Source: Raffaelea ambrosiae (lineage: Eukaryota > Ascomycota > Sordariomycetes > Ophiostomatales > Ophiostomataceae). From it: 64,000 bases of DNA. The stretch spans positions 1,881,913 through 1,945,912 of the forward strand of contig PCDI01000003.1 in NCBI GenBank assembly GCA_002778195.1. Direction: 5' to 3'. Position 1 is the first letter of the stretch. Every line of letters begins with the position of its first letter. The translations under genes and the position numbers were made by a program. This document shows positions 30,770 through 41,589 of this stretch, in pieces. The notes beneath the pieces are model-generated. The model saw only the letters and a list, made by a program, of their open reading frames with translations, searched no databases and was not told the DNA's origin.

Positions 30770-31604
30770 CGTTGCTGTTGCCGGTGTGACCGTTTGCTAA
30801 TGGTGCAGTTTTTCTGCCAGTCGCCGCCGTCGCTCCCCCTTCTGCCACTGCTGCTACACCTTGTGGTGCGTCCGTGGTTCCGTCGTTGGCTTTGACGAGG
30901 CTGGCCAGCTTCTCGTCAACAACCTCGCTGTCTAGGGGCACGCCCCCTGCTATCAGCGCGTTGGCTTCTGAGGCGGCCAGGGCGGCCTGCCGCCGCGCGT
31001 GCCGTCTGGCCCGCCGCCCTGCATGGTATTCGTCACACAGGCGCTCGGCCACCACCTGCAGAAACTCCTGCGCATCCTGCTGTTGGCGACTGATGCGCTG
31101 ACGGAAGGCTGCTTCCAGCACCCGCACAAAAGGAACAGCCGAGATGGTCTTTTTGTAGATGGGGCGCTCGTTGAGGCGGTCGATCATGTCCTTGAGGCCC
31201 TTGGTGACCAAGCCGGCCTGCAGGCCCTCGATCTTCCACTCAGGCATCTGGCGCCGGGGCGTGGCGGCGCCGTCAACGCCGGATATCGGCGCATCTTCGG
31301 GCACGGCATGTTTGTAAACGCCGGTGTCGTCGAGTTTGCGGCGGTGCGTCTCGCGGATGAGGTATATTCGTAGGTCGCCGAGGCCAGCGAGGGCCTGAAG
31401 CACCGAGTTGATGAAGCAGTCGTTGGCCGCATTGACGAGCCCAACGACGCCCGTCTTGCGGCCGGTGAGAGACGAGAGCGGGTTGCTCGACCCGGAGGGG
31501 GCGCTGTCGAGGAAGTAGGTCGGCGCAAAGACGTAGACGAGGGCGATGGTGGCCAGCGACGCCCCAGCCGCGTAGGTCGCGACGGAGAGTCCTTTTTCTG
31601 GCAT
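29334..31604 (-). CDS. Membrane-anchored ubiquitin-specific protease (756 aa)
   Basis: Deubiquitinase of the USP/UBP family, cutting isopeptide bonds at ubiquitin Gly76. I place the start at ATG 31604 (MPEKGLSV); the frame is open further upstream but without ATG. Residues about 8-28 (ATYAAGASLATIALVYVFA) form an N-terminal membrane anchor, as in yeast Ubp16, a mitochondrial outer-membrane enzyme. The Cys box GLVNAANDCFINSVLQ has catalytic Cys63. QQQDAQEFLQVV is the Q/D box. Two CxxC pairs (IECLTCGF, FKCEKC) match the zinc finger of the palm/fingers. The His box SHHSGHYESF and the final WWRISDEKV..YLLFYE complete the fold. Two low-complexity inserts (Ser-Asn repeats then Asp/Glu at about 30690-30780, and a long Ser/Ala-rich loop between the His box and WWRISD) are typical for fungal copies. 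Intronless as read. Confidence 0.9.
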
Positions 31605-33135
31605 CTGATCTCCAGGTTTGCGTTTTGTTCGGCGCTCTGTAGGATTCTCGGGAGGGTTGGAGAGAGATTTCCGAGGAGGAGGAGGAGGAGCCAAAAAAAA
31701 TTAAGCTGTTTGGGAAGTAAGGGGACCCGCAGACAGCCGGGGTAGTGTGGGCGAGGAGGAAACGAGGAGGGAGATAATCAAAAGAAAAGAAGAGACGAAG
31801 CAACGAAGAGGCGCAGGGCCCGTCAGAAAGGGCGACAGCTTGGCCCTGGAATCTGGGGCTGCGGAAGATTCGGCGCTCGGTAGGTGACTTTGCGACACAT
31901 TGGAGACGGGTGAGGACCAGGTGCCCGTGAAACTGGTAACAATGTGGGGGTTACGACAGAGTGGTTTGGGTGGGAGGTATTGGCTGCAAGGGCTGCGGCG
32001 GGTAGTCGGTTTTTCGATTTTTCAGTTTCTGTTCCTATGGGCTTTCTTTCTTTGGGTGGTGGTCTCCTTGGGCTGGCTGATTTTGACGTCGGGCGCGGGA
32101 TGGTGTGCCGTTTAGCGGAGGTAGTGCGGGACCGCCCCAATGCCACCTAACGAATTTGGGTTGGCGACAAAAAGTAAGCGTGGGCGGTCTGTCAGTGTCT
32201 GGGGGTTGGGCGATGCGCCGTTGATGCTTTTTTGAGGTTGGCAAACGATGACGAAAGTGCAGAACGAAGGGATTCTTCATAAAACAGAAAGGTACGAAAC
32301 CAGAAAGTAAGAAAAGACTAAAAAACGGCAGCCACGGGCTTGCGCGTATGTAGTCAGACGCCTGACGCAGAAGGCGCGGTGGGTTTTTGACGAGAAGGGA
32401 AAGAGCGCCCCAGGCTGCCAGTGAACTGTCCGACGGGGTAGGCCACTGTGTAAGAAGAGCCTGCTGCGCCTGCTTCGGCTTTCGCAGTTCTGCCGCTCCC
32501 CATGCCGCTTTCGCAAGAGGCGCGTGTTATGCGGTTAATCAGTGATCCGGTTGCCCGTCCCGATCAGGCAGTCACGAACAGCCCGTGAAGACGAGTTTGT
32601 TGAACCCCCCTTTCACTCTGGTGACACCGCAGAGCAGACGTCACTTGAAGGCGATCCGTATGTCTTTCAGGGCCCCTGGCTGGAACAAGACATGGCCCAC
32701 ACTATTTTCCCCGTGCTTTCTTGGTGCTCCCTGCACGCGGTGGGCCAACCATGCCCAAACAACACCCGACAACCATAGCCGTGCGGGCGTTCGGTTAAGG
32801 CGATTCGCTCCTGCCAGTTCCGTTTCGTCGGCGACATTGGGCATTTTAACTGGCCAGCCATTGACTTGCCATTCCCCCTCGATGAACAGCTTCCAGCCAT
32901 CACTCCACGGCATCGCCAGCATCTCATGCCACTGCCCAGGCCACCGACTGCGCACCGTCTGACCCCCCCGCATCGACCGTGTTATCTGCGGCGACGACCA
33001 CTCTGGTGCTACCCCTCCTCGCGTAGCGGCATCCGAGCTTTGGCACTCCGCACAGTGAGAAGAACATCGCCAAAACGTCACGCGACCGCATTGTCGATCG
33101 CAACTTCATTTCCGTCGTTCCCGAGCAGCAGCAGA
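31605..33135. promoter_or_regulatory. Shared divergent intergenic region (USP / enol-lactonase-like)
   Basis: A 1.5-kb divergent spacer. The USP side is GA-rich on plus (31676-31692), i.e. CT-rich on the transcribed strand. The right side, close to 33136, has the purine-rich GAGCAGCAGCAGA context directly before the ATG. Several short frames across 31900-33080 lack motifs. It probably contains both promoters; no specific operator could be identified. Confidence 0.45.
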
Positions 33136-33987
33136 ATGGCTTCGTCGTTTGCCCTGCCCAAGGAGGGCCGTGTCGTGTCCTACGAACTCTCCGAGACCCC
33201 GGCCGGCGCGCCCGTCGTGCTTCTCGGCAACTCGCTCTGCAGCCCCTTCCACGCGTGGGACAACGTCGTGCCCGTGCTGCACAAGGCCGGCTTCCGCACG
33301 CTGCGCTATGACCAGCCCGGTCACGGCGCCTCGGGTGCGCCCGCTGACCTGTCGTCGACCACCTTCTCCAGCATGGCGGACGACGTCTACGCCCTCATCG
33401 AGCACCTCGGCATCGCCCAGCTGCATGCCTTTGTCGGCGTCTCCATGGGCGCCTCCATTGCCATAGTCTTCGCCGCCCAGTATCCCGGACGCGTCAAGAA
33501 GCTCGTTCCCTGCGATACCACCTCATGCTCGCCGGTGCTCCTGCCCGGCGGCAGCAACCCATTTTCATCCCGAGTCCAGGCCATGCGCGACGCTGGCAAC
33601 ATGACCGCTCTCATCGAGGGCACGCTGGACCGCTGGTTTGGTGCCACCTGGCTGGCCGCCCACCCGGACGAGGCCACGCGCATGCGGACCGTCATGTCTG
33701 GCACGCAGATGGACGGCTTTGAGACCTGCTGCGCGGCGCTGGGCGACAAGAGTTACGACCTGCGCCCGCTTGTCGAAGCTGCCGGGCGCGGTAGCGAGGA
33801 GGTGCTGGTTGTCGTCGGTGAGAAGGACGCGAACCTGCCGGAGACGATGCAGGAGCTGCGGGCCGGCCTGGAGAAGGGCAACGGCAAGCCGGTGGAGCTG
33901 AAGGTGATCAAGAATGCCGGGCACGTTTCGTTTGTGGACGGCTTTGACCAGTGGTGCGACGTGGTGGTGGCGTTCTTGACGAAATGA
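33136..33987 (+). CDS. Alpha/beta-hydrolase, 3-oxoadipate enol-lactonase-like (283 aa)
   Basis: Single-domain alpha/beta hydrolase closest in pattern to PcaD-type enol-lactonases of the beta-ketoadipate pathway (ring-cleavage of aromatics); a general esterase role is the alternative. ATG at 33136 follows a good context (GCAGCAGCAGAATGG); an in-frame upstream extension exists but is low complexity and non-conserved. The strand-1/oxyanion region is VVLLGNSLCSPFHAWDNVVP and RYDQPGHGASG follows. Nucleophile elbow GVSMGAS gives Ser103; acid Asp231 is in VVVGEKDANLP; His263 is in NAGHVSF. The full triad and 283-aa length match the family (about 260-280). Intronless. No partner genes of aromatic catabolism are adjacent. 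Confidence 0.85.
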   Translation: MASSFALPKEGRVVSYELSETPAGAPVVLLGNSLCSPFHAWDNVVPVLHKAGFRTLRYDQPGHGASGAPADLSSTTFSSMADDVYALIEHLGIAQLHAFVGVSMGASIAIVFAAQYPGRVKKLVPCDTTSCSPVLLPGGSNPFSSRVQAMRDAGNMTALIEGTLDRWFGATWLAAHPDEATRMRTVMSGTQMDGFETCCAALGDKSYDLRPLVEAAGRGSEEVLVVVGEKDANLPETMQELRAGLEKGNGKPVELKVIKNAGHVSFVDGFDQWCDVVVAFLTK

Positions 33988-35627
33988 ATTTTGTATATGC
34001 GTGGCCTCAATGGCGTGCTTGGCATGAAAATGAGCAACCATGAGCTCTAGAGAATGAACACATGATTCAAGGCTAATCTAGTTGTTTGTGGTTGTTTGGC
34101 CTCGTTTCCCTGAAAAGGATTGCTGGACTCAATAAAGTTGAGATTACTTACTAAGGGGAGTTGAAAACATTTAAAAGAAAAGAAAAGAAAGCTACGACTT
34201 CCCCGTCACCTCTGGACAGACTTTATCTCTAGGCCGAAAATGATTCTCTCGGTTCTCCGAAGCTCGACATATTCGTTGGCAATTCGTTTGTAGGGCGTAG
34301 TGTGAAAATTGGCTTACCGTAGCCGGGTGAAAGTAGACCGGCATCGGGGGTTTCTTTAACATTCTTCGGTTGGACCTTTCCAGGGTAGTTTCTCTTCAAA
34401 ATGCTGGAACCTGTGTTCATAACAGAAGCCTGCTCTTTTGCAACTATCATAAATACTGCCGTATTTAAATTTTTGCTGGCATGTATCTACCCTCAACAAC
34501 AACAGCAAATAAACAAATAATATGCATTTACTTGCGTTGATCTACGGCACGACCGCTCCCACGCATTTCTAGCCAGTGTAAACTAGCCAAAAAAAAAAGG
34601 CCAAGATCTACAATTGAAATTCACTCTACCCATTGGCCTTCAAATAAAACAAGGTAATTATATTCTGAATCGTTCTCTTCTGAGCTAACACCAACATCAA
34701 CCATGTCTTTTTTTTCCTCTTCATGCGTGCTCTGGCTGCGATTTTGGGCTGGGTTGAATGCTCTGTTGGCGGGTTTTTTCTTCGAACCATCCGTGCTTCA
34801 CGAGCAAGAAGCGATCACTGGTGATCGCTCAAATCGATAGAGGAGCGCGCCTGCTTCCTCGAGCGTAAGATAGGAAGAGCACCGACTCTTCCGTGATCAG
34901 TCTGCGTACACACCCGAATACGTGAACGCAACTTGAGACCTGAGCGCCTTGCACAGTAACAGTTGAGTCGCGACTCCTCTGCCACCATACACACACCCAG
35001 ACCCGATTTCTGGTCAAAGCATAAAGAGTCTTGAATGATGAGTGTTTAATTACCTCGCGGCGGGCGGTCCGGCAAGTCGTGGCCCGGCGGAAGATGCAGC
35101 CAGAGTGTCTCATCACTCCATCGATATCCAGGCGCTCTCGAACGGCGTTCTGCTCGGTCGTCATGCACTGCTTGCCGTTGGAGGCAACAATTGTGGGATC
35201 CAATCCGAGCTGCTGCTGGTCACCTCGCCGTACAACCCGAGTCGTTTGTGTCACGCAAAAAAGGGACGTTGGCTTTGTGGTCGATTGGCAGGGAGGTTTC
35301 GTCGATGCTAGAGACGCCGAAAACGTAATCAATCAAAGAACTAGGTCCCACCGACAGCTCTACCCCACACATGTGCAGCACTGTCGCGTGGGATCGCCAA
35401 ATAATATGCCCCAATCCACATCCCTCCATCAGCCACAACCTGTGTCCACTTTCATCCACACGTTCTGTCCAGAGGCGAGAACATCGTGCGGTTGCTTGCT
35501 CGAAAATACACAAGAGCTCATTTGAAGTCCCCTTTCCGGATAGAGTTGCATTATTGGGTGCGGACTATTGGACGTTACGCATCGGAAAAAAGGTTGCTCT
35601 CCTTTCACAAAACGAGGCGGCCGTGCG
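33988..35627. other. Intergenic, partly AT-rich; no supported gene
   Basis: AT content is raised at 34070-34720. A 73-codon minus frame (34229-34450) and overlapping frames at 34829-35530 on both strands have no recognisable motif and conflict with one another. I see no transposon ends or RNA genes. Confidence 0.45.
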
Positions 35628-36812
35628 ATGGTGTCGCCAGCGCCCCCGGAAGCTGCCCCTCTGGGCAAGCAGGCCAGTGGAACGCAGCCGAGCGCCCCGG
35701 ACGGGCAGCAGGGGGCCAGCGATGAGACCATAGTGGGAGACAACAACGACGGCGGAGAAGCCGCGGCAAACGCGGTCCACGCGGAGGAGACGCAGCCGCA
35801 GACAGCCCGCCGGCCCCCTCCCCACCTCCCCATGGAGCTCATCCTGCTCATCATGGGCTGCTTGGCGCCGGCGCGGCCCGACGCCATCATGCCGATCGAC
35901 CGCCCGGAGACGCAGACCCTGCGCGCCTTTGCGCTGGTGTGCCGCGGCACGCTGGTCCCGGCGCTGCGCCTGCTGCACCAGCACTGCTTCTCCATCGACT
36001 CGTCGGCGCGGCTGCGGCGGCTGCTCTACGGGCAGACGCTGGCGGTGCCGCCGTCGCTGCTCCCGGACGGCAGCCGGTCGCTGTCGCGGGTGACGTCGCT
36101 GTACCTGGGCCCCTTTGGCGCCGTTCTCGACGACCAGCCGACGGCCATGTGGACGCGCGAGCTGCTGTGCAGCGTCAGCCGCACGCTGCGGCGCCTGGTC
36201 ATCGACATGCCGCTGCGGATGCTGCGGCCGTTTGACGACCACCTGAGCGTGCGCAGCATCCTGCGCGACGGCTTTGCGCAGCTGGTGCACCTGGAGGAGT
36301 TTGTCAGCGTGCGCGACGAGCTGTACCTGGAGCTGTCGGAGGCGGACCTGTTCCACCTGCAGGGCCACGTGCCGGAGGCGCCCGTGTGGACGCTGTGGCC
36401 GCGGCTGCGGCGGCTGGCGCTGTACAACGTCGACACGGACACGGCGGTGCACACGCCGTTCTGGCGGACGCTGGCCGAGCGCGCCACCAGCCTCGAGACG
36501 CTGGTGCTGACGCGCGCCGACTCGCTGCACAGCCACTGCATCAAGTCGTCCTACCTGGCCTTCACCCAGCGGCCGCTGACCGTCATCCTCGTGCACGTCC
36601 GCGAAGACTACGGCGTGTTCCTGCCGCGCATCAACTGGAACCGCGTCGACCCGGACCGGCGCGTCACCGTCCAGACGTGCGTCGTGCCGTTCCCCGAGAG
36701 CATGTTCAACCGCGGCGTCATCGAGACGTGCCAGAACTTTGTCAAGGACAAGGCCCTCGACGGGACGCTCTTTGATATGAAAGGGACCATCCTGGAAGGG
36801 TCTGTGCCGTGA
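35628..36812 (+). CDS. F-box-like protein (394 aa, intronless)
   Basis: The ATG at 35628 (MVSPAPPE) is the first in the frame; upstream codons are open but non-ATG. After an acidic, low-complexity N-terminus (about 60 residues), RPPPHLPMELILLIMGCL followed by LRAFALVCRGTLVPALRLLHQH fits an F-box-like helix set, the Skp1-binding module of SCF ubiquitin ligases. The remaining 250 residues are Leu-rich and regularly spaced (SRVTSLYLGPFG, LRRLVIDMPLRML, LRRLALYNVD) with a C-terminal FVKDKALDGTLFDMKG. That resembles the large fungal family of F-box-like proteins with an unassigned C-terminal region. The substrate is unknown. GC is high and codon use matches other intact genes. Confidence 0.7.
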   Translation: MVSPAPPEAAPLGKQASGTQPSAPDGQQGASDETIVGDNNDGGEAAANAVHAEETQPQTARRPPPHLPMELILLIMGCLAPARPDAIMPIDRPETQTLRAFALVCRGTLVPALRLLHQHCFSIDSSARLRRLLYGQTLAVPPSLLPDGSRSLSRVTSLYLGPFGAVLDDQPTAMWTRELLCSVSRTLRRLVIDMPLRMLRPFDDHLSVRSILRDGFAQLVHLEEFVSVRDELYLELSEADLFHLQGHVPEAPVWTLWPRLRRLALYNVDTDTAVHTPFWRTLAERATSLETLVLTRADSLHSHCIKSSYLAFTQRPLTVILVHVREDYGVFLPRINWNRVDPDRRVTVQTCVVPFPESMFNRGVIETCQNFVKDKALDGTLFDMKGTILEGSVP

Positions 36813-37272
36813 TGTATGTGCCATGATGTGTGAGAGAAAGGCATCCAGGACAGCGTGGTTTCAATGTGAGTACAGCGGCATGGCGAGACTTTGGTTTCTT
36901 CTTTTTCTTTTCGGATTTTGCTATGTTCCAGTCGGGTTCCCCAAACACAAGTTTAATACTTGTTTTCTTTTTGCTTTGTACTTTTTCGTTACATGTATTG
37001 ACAAATGCTCACAGAAGACGGCGAAAATGACCACGTCCATATTCCTCATAATGGTTTCATACAACCCATAGCACAGGCAGGCGGCGTGTTACCGGAAACT
37101 CCTGCCTGGCAAGAACAACTAAGAAAAGGACAAAATGGGGAAACAAAGGCCCCACCACGTATATATGCACACATATATGCTGCACACACACGCGCGGGCG
37201 TCTCTAAACTTCATTACACAACAAATACATGGTCGTCCTCTTCGTTCGTCATTTACTTTTTTATTATCCAGT
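36813..37272. other. 3' flanks of convergent F-box-like and OLA1 genes
   Basis: T-rich and AT-rich sequence between two convergent stop codons; no coding potential. It includes a short TATATATGCACACATATATGC-like palindromic patch near 37160-37180. Presumably both polyadenylation regions are here. Confidence 0.5.
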
Positions 37273-38937
37273 TTAACCCTTGGCAGCACCGGCCTTGATC
37301 AGCAGAATGTCACCGTCCTCGACGACGTAGTCCTTGCCCTTGGTCATGACCTTGCCCTTGGCCCGGACCTCGGACTCGTCGCCCAGCTCCTTGAGCACGG
37401 CAAAGTTGTACACGATGGCCTGGATGAACGTCTTCTCAAAGTCGGTGTGGATGACACCCGCGGCCTGCGGCGCCTTGGTGCCGTTGCGGATGGTCCATTG
37501 GCGGACCTCGTCGGCGCCGGATGTGAAGAAGCTGCCGAGGTTGAGCGCCTTGCGCATCTGCAGAATCAGTTTGGGTATGGCCGACTCGACGCCGAGCTTC
37601 TTGCATTCTTCTGCAGCCTCGGCGTCCTCCATGTGGGTCAGGCGTTCCTCGAACGACACGGAAATGGGAATCACCGGGTCGCCGGTTGCGTTGGTCTTGA
37701 TCCACTCGGCAATCTTGGCCAGATGCTTGTTCTTCTTGCGGATGTAGTCCCTCTCCGACAGGTTGACGAGGTAGACAACAGGCTTGGCCGTCAGGAGAAA
37801 CAGAGGGTTGATGACCTCGATCTGTGGAAGAAGAGTTGTCTCTTGTCAGCTGTCTTCCTTTTTTTTCTTGTTTGAGGATTTCCACAAAGAATAAAAAAAA
37901 TCAAAAAAATCCCAAGACATAACAGCAAATAGAATCAGAAGTAGTTTTCATCTCACGAAGGTCATGGACCGTTCGAAGAGCTGGGTTTATATGGTTCGGG
38001 CGCTATGGCCTTTTATCATCATAAAATTTGCAGAGGTGGTAAGGCAAGGAGTATAAAAGTGACGGAGAAAACGCGCTTGGAACTCAAGAGAAACAGGGGT
38101 CGAGATTTTGCTTACCTCCTTTGGCGTCCATTTGCCCTTGCGAACCTCCTTGCCGTCCTTCAGGAAAGCCAGGATCTTCTCAATCGTGGCCTCCTCCTCA
38201 CGCAACTTCTTGGCCTCGAGACTGTTGCCGCCCGAGCGCGTCTTCTTCTTCTGGTTCTCCAGCGCCTTCTCTACAAACTCAATGTCCTTGAGCCGCAGCT
38301 CGTCGCTGATAATGTCCAGATCACGCGTCGGGTTGACGTCGCCCTCGACGTGGATGATCTCGGCGTCGTCGAAGCAGCGCACGACCTGGTAGATTGCATC
38401 GACGGCGCGGATGTGCGACAGGAAGGCGTTGCCCAGACCAGCACCCGTGGAGGCGCCGCGGGTCAGACCAGCAATGTCGTAGACAGTCAGGTTGGCCGGC
38501 ACCCGCGACTTGGGCTTGTACTTTTCGCACAGCCAGTCAAAGCGCTCATCGGGGACAATGACGCGGGCCTCTTCTGGGTCGATGGTGGCATAGGGGAAGT
38601 TCTGGGTGAGTGGGAAGGAGAGGATGCCAATTAGCGAACCGTTGACTGGCGCAGTGTGGTGTGGATGCCTCTTCCCGGGTGAACTAGGAAGACTCGTGGG
38701 GAGCTTCAACATACAGCTGGGTTGCCAAGGTTGCACTTGGTGATGGACTGGAAGAGGGTCGATTTGCCGACGTTGGCGAGGCCGACCTGGGGTGTCTGGT
38801 TAGCCGCGGGCGTCCAGCTGTGGTAGTTTTCATCATCATATAGAAGACAGAACACTCCGTACAATGCCACTCTTCAGGTTGTTTCCTGGCCTGCCCAGCA
38901 GGATCTTCTCCTCCACGACGGCTTTCTTCGGAGGCAT
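37273..38937 (-). CDS. OLA1: Obg-like ATPase 1 (YchF family, 393 aa)
   Basis: Universally conserved TRAFAC P-loop protein that prefers ATP and binds ribosomes or proteasomes; involved in stress and translation control. Four exons: 38863-38937, 38715-38786, 38116-38601, 37273-37821, all phase 0; introns 76, 113 and 294 nt. It starts MPPKKAVVEEKILLGRPG; the P-loop GLANVGKSTLFQSI spans the exon 1/2 junction; FPYATIDPEEARV and YDIAGLTRGASTGAGLGN are switch regions; PVVYLVNLSERDY replaces the canonical NKxD and explains ATP use. The C-terminal TGS domain carries GAGVIHTDFEKTFI-like sequence (here AAGVIHTDFEKTFIQA). Length equals that of the human and yeast proteins. The 294-nt last intron is the longest intron found in this window. 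Confidence 0.97.
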
Positions 38938-39684
38938 TTTGCGTGTTTTGGGGCTCTTGCGACTGCTGTGGCGGGCAGAGGATGGTGGAAGGAAGGGAAA
39001 GCGTGGCCCGGAGAGAGGGAAGAGGGAAAAGCGGGTGGCGACCGAAGCGCGGAGTAAAGAAAAGGCAGGCCGGGCTGCACTGGGTTGAATGGGATGCAAG
39101 GAAGCAGAAGAAACGAAAAAGCAAGAGAAAAAGGTAGAGAACGACGTCTTGGAAACGACGTGCGGGCGCGGCTGTTTCCAGCCTCAAGGCTCCCCGCTAA
39201 AAGGTGTGTGTATCGTTGTGAGGCTTGGTATGAGGGGCTTAGCCTCGTTGGGGGGGTTGAGAGGGAGGATGTGGAGGGGAGAGGTAAGGATCGTGTCGAC
39301 GTGAGAAAAAAATCTTGAGCTTTGTTTAGATTTAGGATTGGATGGTGAAGCAAAATTTTGTGCCTGCTGTTTTGAGCGGGGCAGGAGTAGATGAACGATC
39401 ACGTGGAGTGACCCCACCTCAATGAAGCTTTTAGTCATCAGTAAGACCATGCGCTAGTCCATTGTTTTGGACAGCTGCCTGACAGCTCCACCTCGAAAGC
39501 CTCCGCTGCGTGAACAGACTCAGAACTCAGCAATTGCGTCTAATCCCTGAGAGACGAAGGTTTGATTTACCGTTAGCAGACCGAAATAAAATAAAAAATA
39601 AAAAATAAAAAATATGAGAGTCGATAATCACGCTGTTGATAGACCGCCATTTGCCAGCCACACCTGGAAGTCCAGCTGACAACC
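38938..39684. other. OLA1 promoter region and spacer
   Basis: Upstream of OLA1 the sequence is purine-rich on the plus strand (pyrimidine-rich in the OLA1 direction, 38970-39130), as expected for a strong fungal promoter. Closer to the F-box relic it becomes AT-rich, with a (AAAAAT)n-like tract at 39586-39614. No gene seen. Confidence 0.5.
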
Positions 39685-41003
39685 ATGGCCCGCCTTGAGA
39701 TTCTGGCCACAGAGCTGGTTGACATGGTAGCTTCATGTCTCGACTTTGAAGAAGTTTGTTCATTGCGTCTGGTCAGCCGAAGGCTTGCGGCGAGCCTGCT
39801 GACATGCCGCATGTTCTCGAGACGCATGGAATTTAAGCAAATCGAGCTCACCAGGTTCGGGCTGGAACGATTTACGAAAATTACGGAAAAGGGGTAAGTA
39901 GGCACACAATTAAGCCGATGCAGGCTCATAGCTGTTGTGAAGCCTGAAGACTATGTCCCAGAACCCATATTGGACCAGACAGACTGCGAAGAAGAAGATG
40001 AAGAAGATGAAACGAGGAAGAAACAGACGATGGTCTGCCGTACGACGAAATGAGCGAGGCGGAACGCATTGAGCTCACCGATCTTCTTGGGCAAGCATTC
40101 TCCAATCTGGAAAATCACAGTCCCACGGGTAATCTTGATACACTCCACCTATGGGCCAAGGTGCATCCGTTTGGACATCCGGAGCCACGGCATTACCGCA
40201 AGCGGTGCAAGGTCGGGGCTGCAACACTGCGAGGGTTCCGCATGACTATGGGGGCTCTGCAAATGTCGCGCCTTCCAATTACGAGAAATCTTTCCTTGTA
40301 CAGATGGATCTTTGGGTGCGGACTTGAGTGCGATGTGTTCTTCTCTCTGTTTGGGGCCCCAGGTGGAGGTGGAGGAGAGACAGACCCCCCTGATCGGCCA
40401 TGGCTGGAGCCCGTGTTTGGTTCCCTGAAGAGCTTCGAGGGAGTTTTCTCGGAACCGGTGGCCACGGCACGACGGCGAGGGCGGCCCGTGAGTGTGGTGC
40501 CTGACTTTGTTCCTGCGCTTCAGCACATGTCATCCCTACAGAACCTTTCTATTCGCTCGAACGAAGTCAACTTTGATCCGTCATACGCGCCGGCTCCCGT
40601 GACGCCCCATGCTTTCATCAGCGGCCCCCCTGCTGCAGTTAAATTGCCGGCACTTGAATCCATTTCTCTGATCTCTGAAAGGAGGTACCACAACTGCGCC
40701 GGACCTCCTCTGGCTTCTCCGCGCGGCACGGCCCGTCGATATCTCCGTGGAGTAAGTGACGCTCCTGAACAGCACATGGTCACCAGCTGTTACGGAATGC
40801 CTGGCTGGGGACAGGGACATACATGACAGCGAAAGAGAGCCAGAAAACCACCGGATTGAGAAACTCGATATCGGCAATGTACGGCAGGGCCCACTCGAGC
40901 GCCCTGTCTTCTTTGATGAATCGGGCGTCCTAGAATTGGGGTGCGGCGGTGTTGATTTTGAGCATATGGGACTTAAGCATGCGACGATGAAGGGGGTCCA
41001 GTG
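39685..41003 (+). pseudogene. F-box protein relic, frameshifted
   Basis: Begins with an intact F-box: MARLEILATELVDMVASCLDFEEVCSLRLVSRRLAASLL-type sequence, then ERFTKITEKG, the usual post-F-box motif of fungal F-box proteins. A GTAAGT donor follows at 39894, but no acceptor before about 40030 restores the next coding frame without stops. The coding signal resumes in another frame (DDGLPYDEMSEAERIELTDLL, LDTLHLWAKVHPFGHPEPRHYRK, GAATLRGFRMTMGALQ, FVPALQHMSSLQNLSI). At about 40682 it shifts again (APDLLWLLRAARPVDISVE) before an intron-like site, and the last fragment (RIEKLDIGNVRQGPLE) ends near 41003. The order and motifs are those of one gene. An intact gene with unusual splicing cannot be completely excluded. 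Confidence 0.6.
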
Positions 41004-41589
41004 AAGGCATACCTCAGCCGCCAACCGGTCGTGGAAAAAACATGAGGCTTGCTAATTACGTGGACTTCGCCGAGCGTGACTATGGGCCGCCATGGGGGCG
41101 TTCTTGCGACTTTGCTGCGAATACCAAGTTCTGGCGGGATAAGGGAGTCGTACGGTCGTAAACACGGTCGACGAAATCACACAACGAGGTACACATGCGA
41201 GCAAGGCGACAAGGTGAAAAGCAGCCAGCAGTTCTACAAAGGAAAAGACGAAAAGAAGACCGAAAAGAGCTCAACTATGTTGATCCGTTGTTGCCTTATT
41301 CAGGCTTGTCAATTTGGCTCTTGTGTCTCCACGTGTTGCCTTGCATCGTAGATGCCCCAACAGGAAGGTACTGGGAACAGATTACGGGCCACCAGGTGAG
41401 AGTCGTGCCTTCCCCTTTGAATCCCGGAGCCTTCGTTGGCCCCTGCGAGTTTGCTCAGCATCATCCTTGTGATGGGATCTCGCTCAATCTCCACAAGTCC
41501 CGCGCATTTTCTCCGAGTATCTTCATGACGAGTCGTTCCACAGCTCAGCATCTGTTCAGAGAGGAACATACTATTTTTTTTCCGGTATC

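Noticed and set aside
34229..34450. 73-codon minus frame in an AT-rich interval
   Set aside because: Too short, no homology cue, no splice partners.
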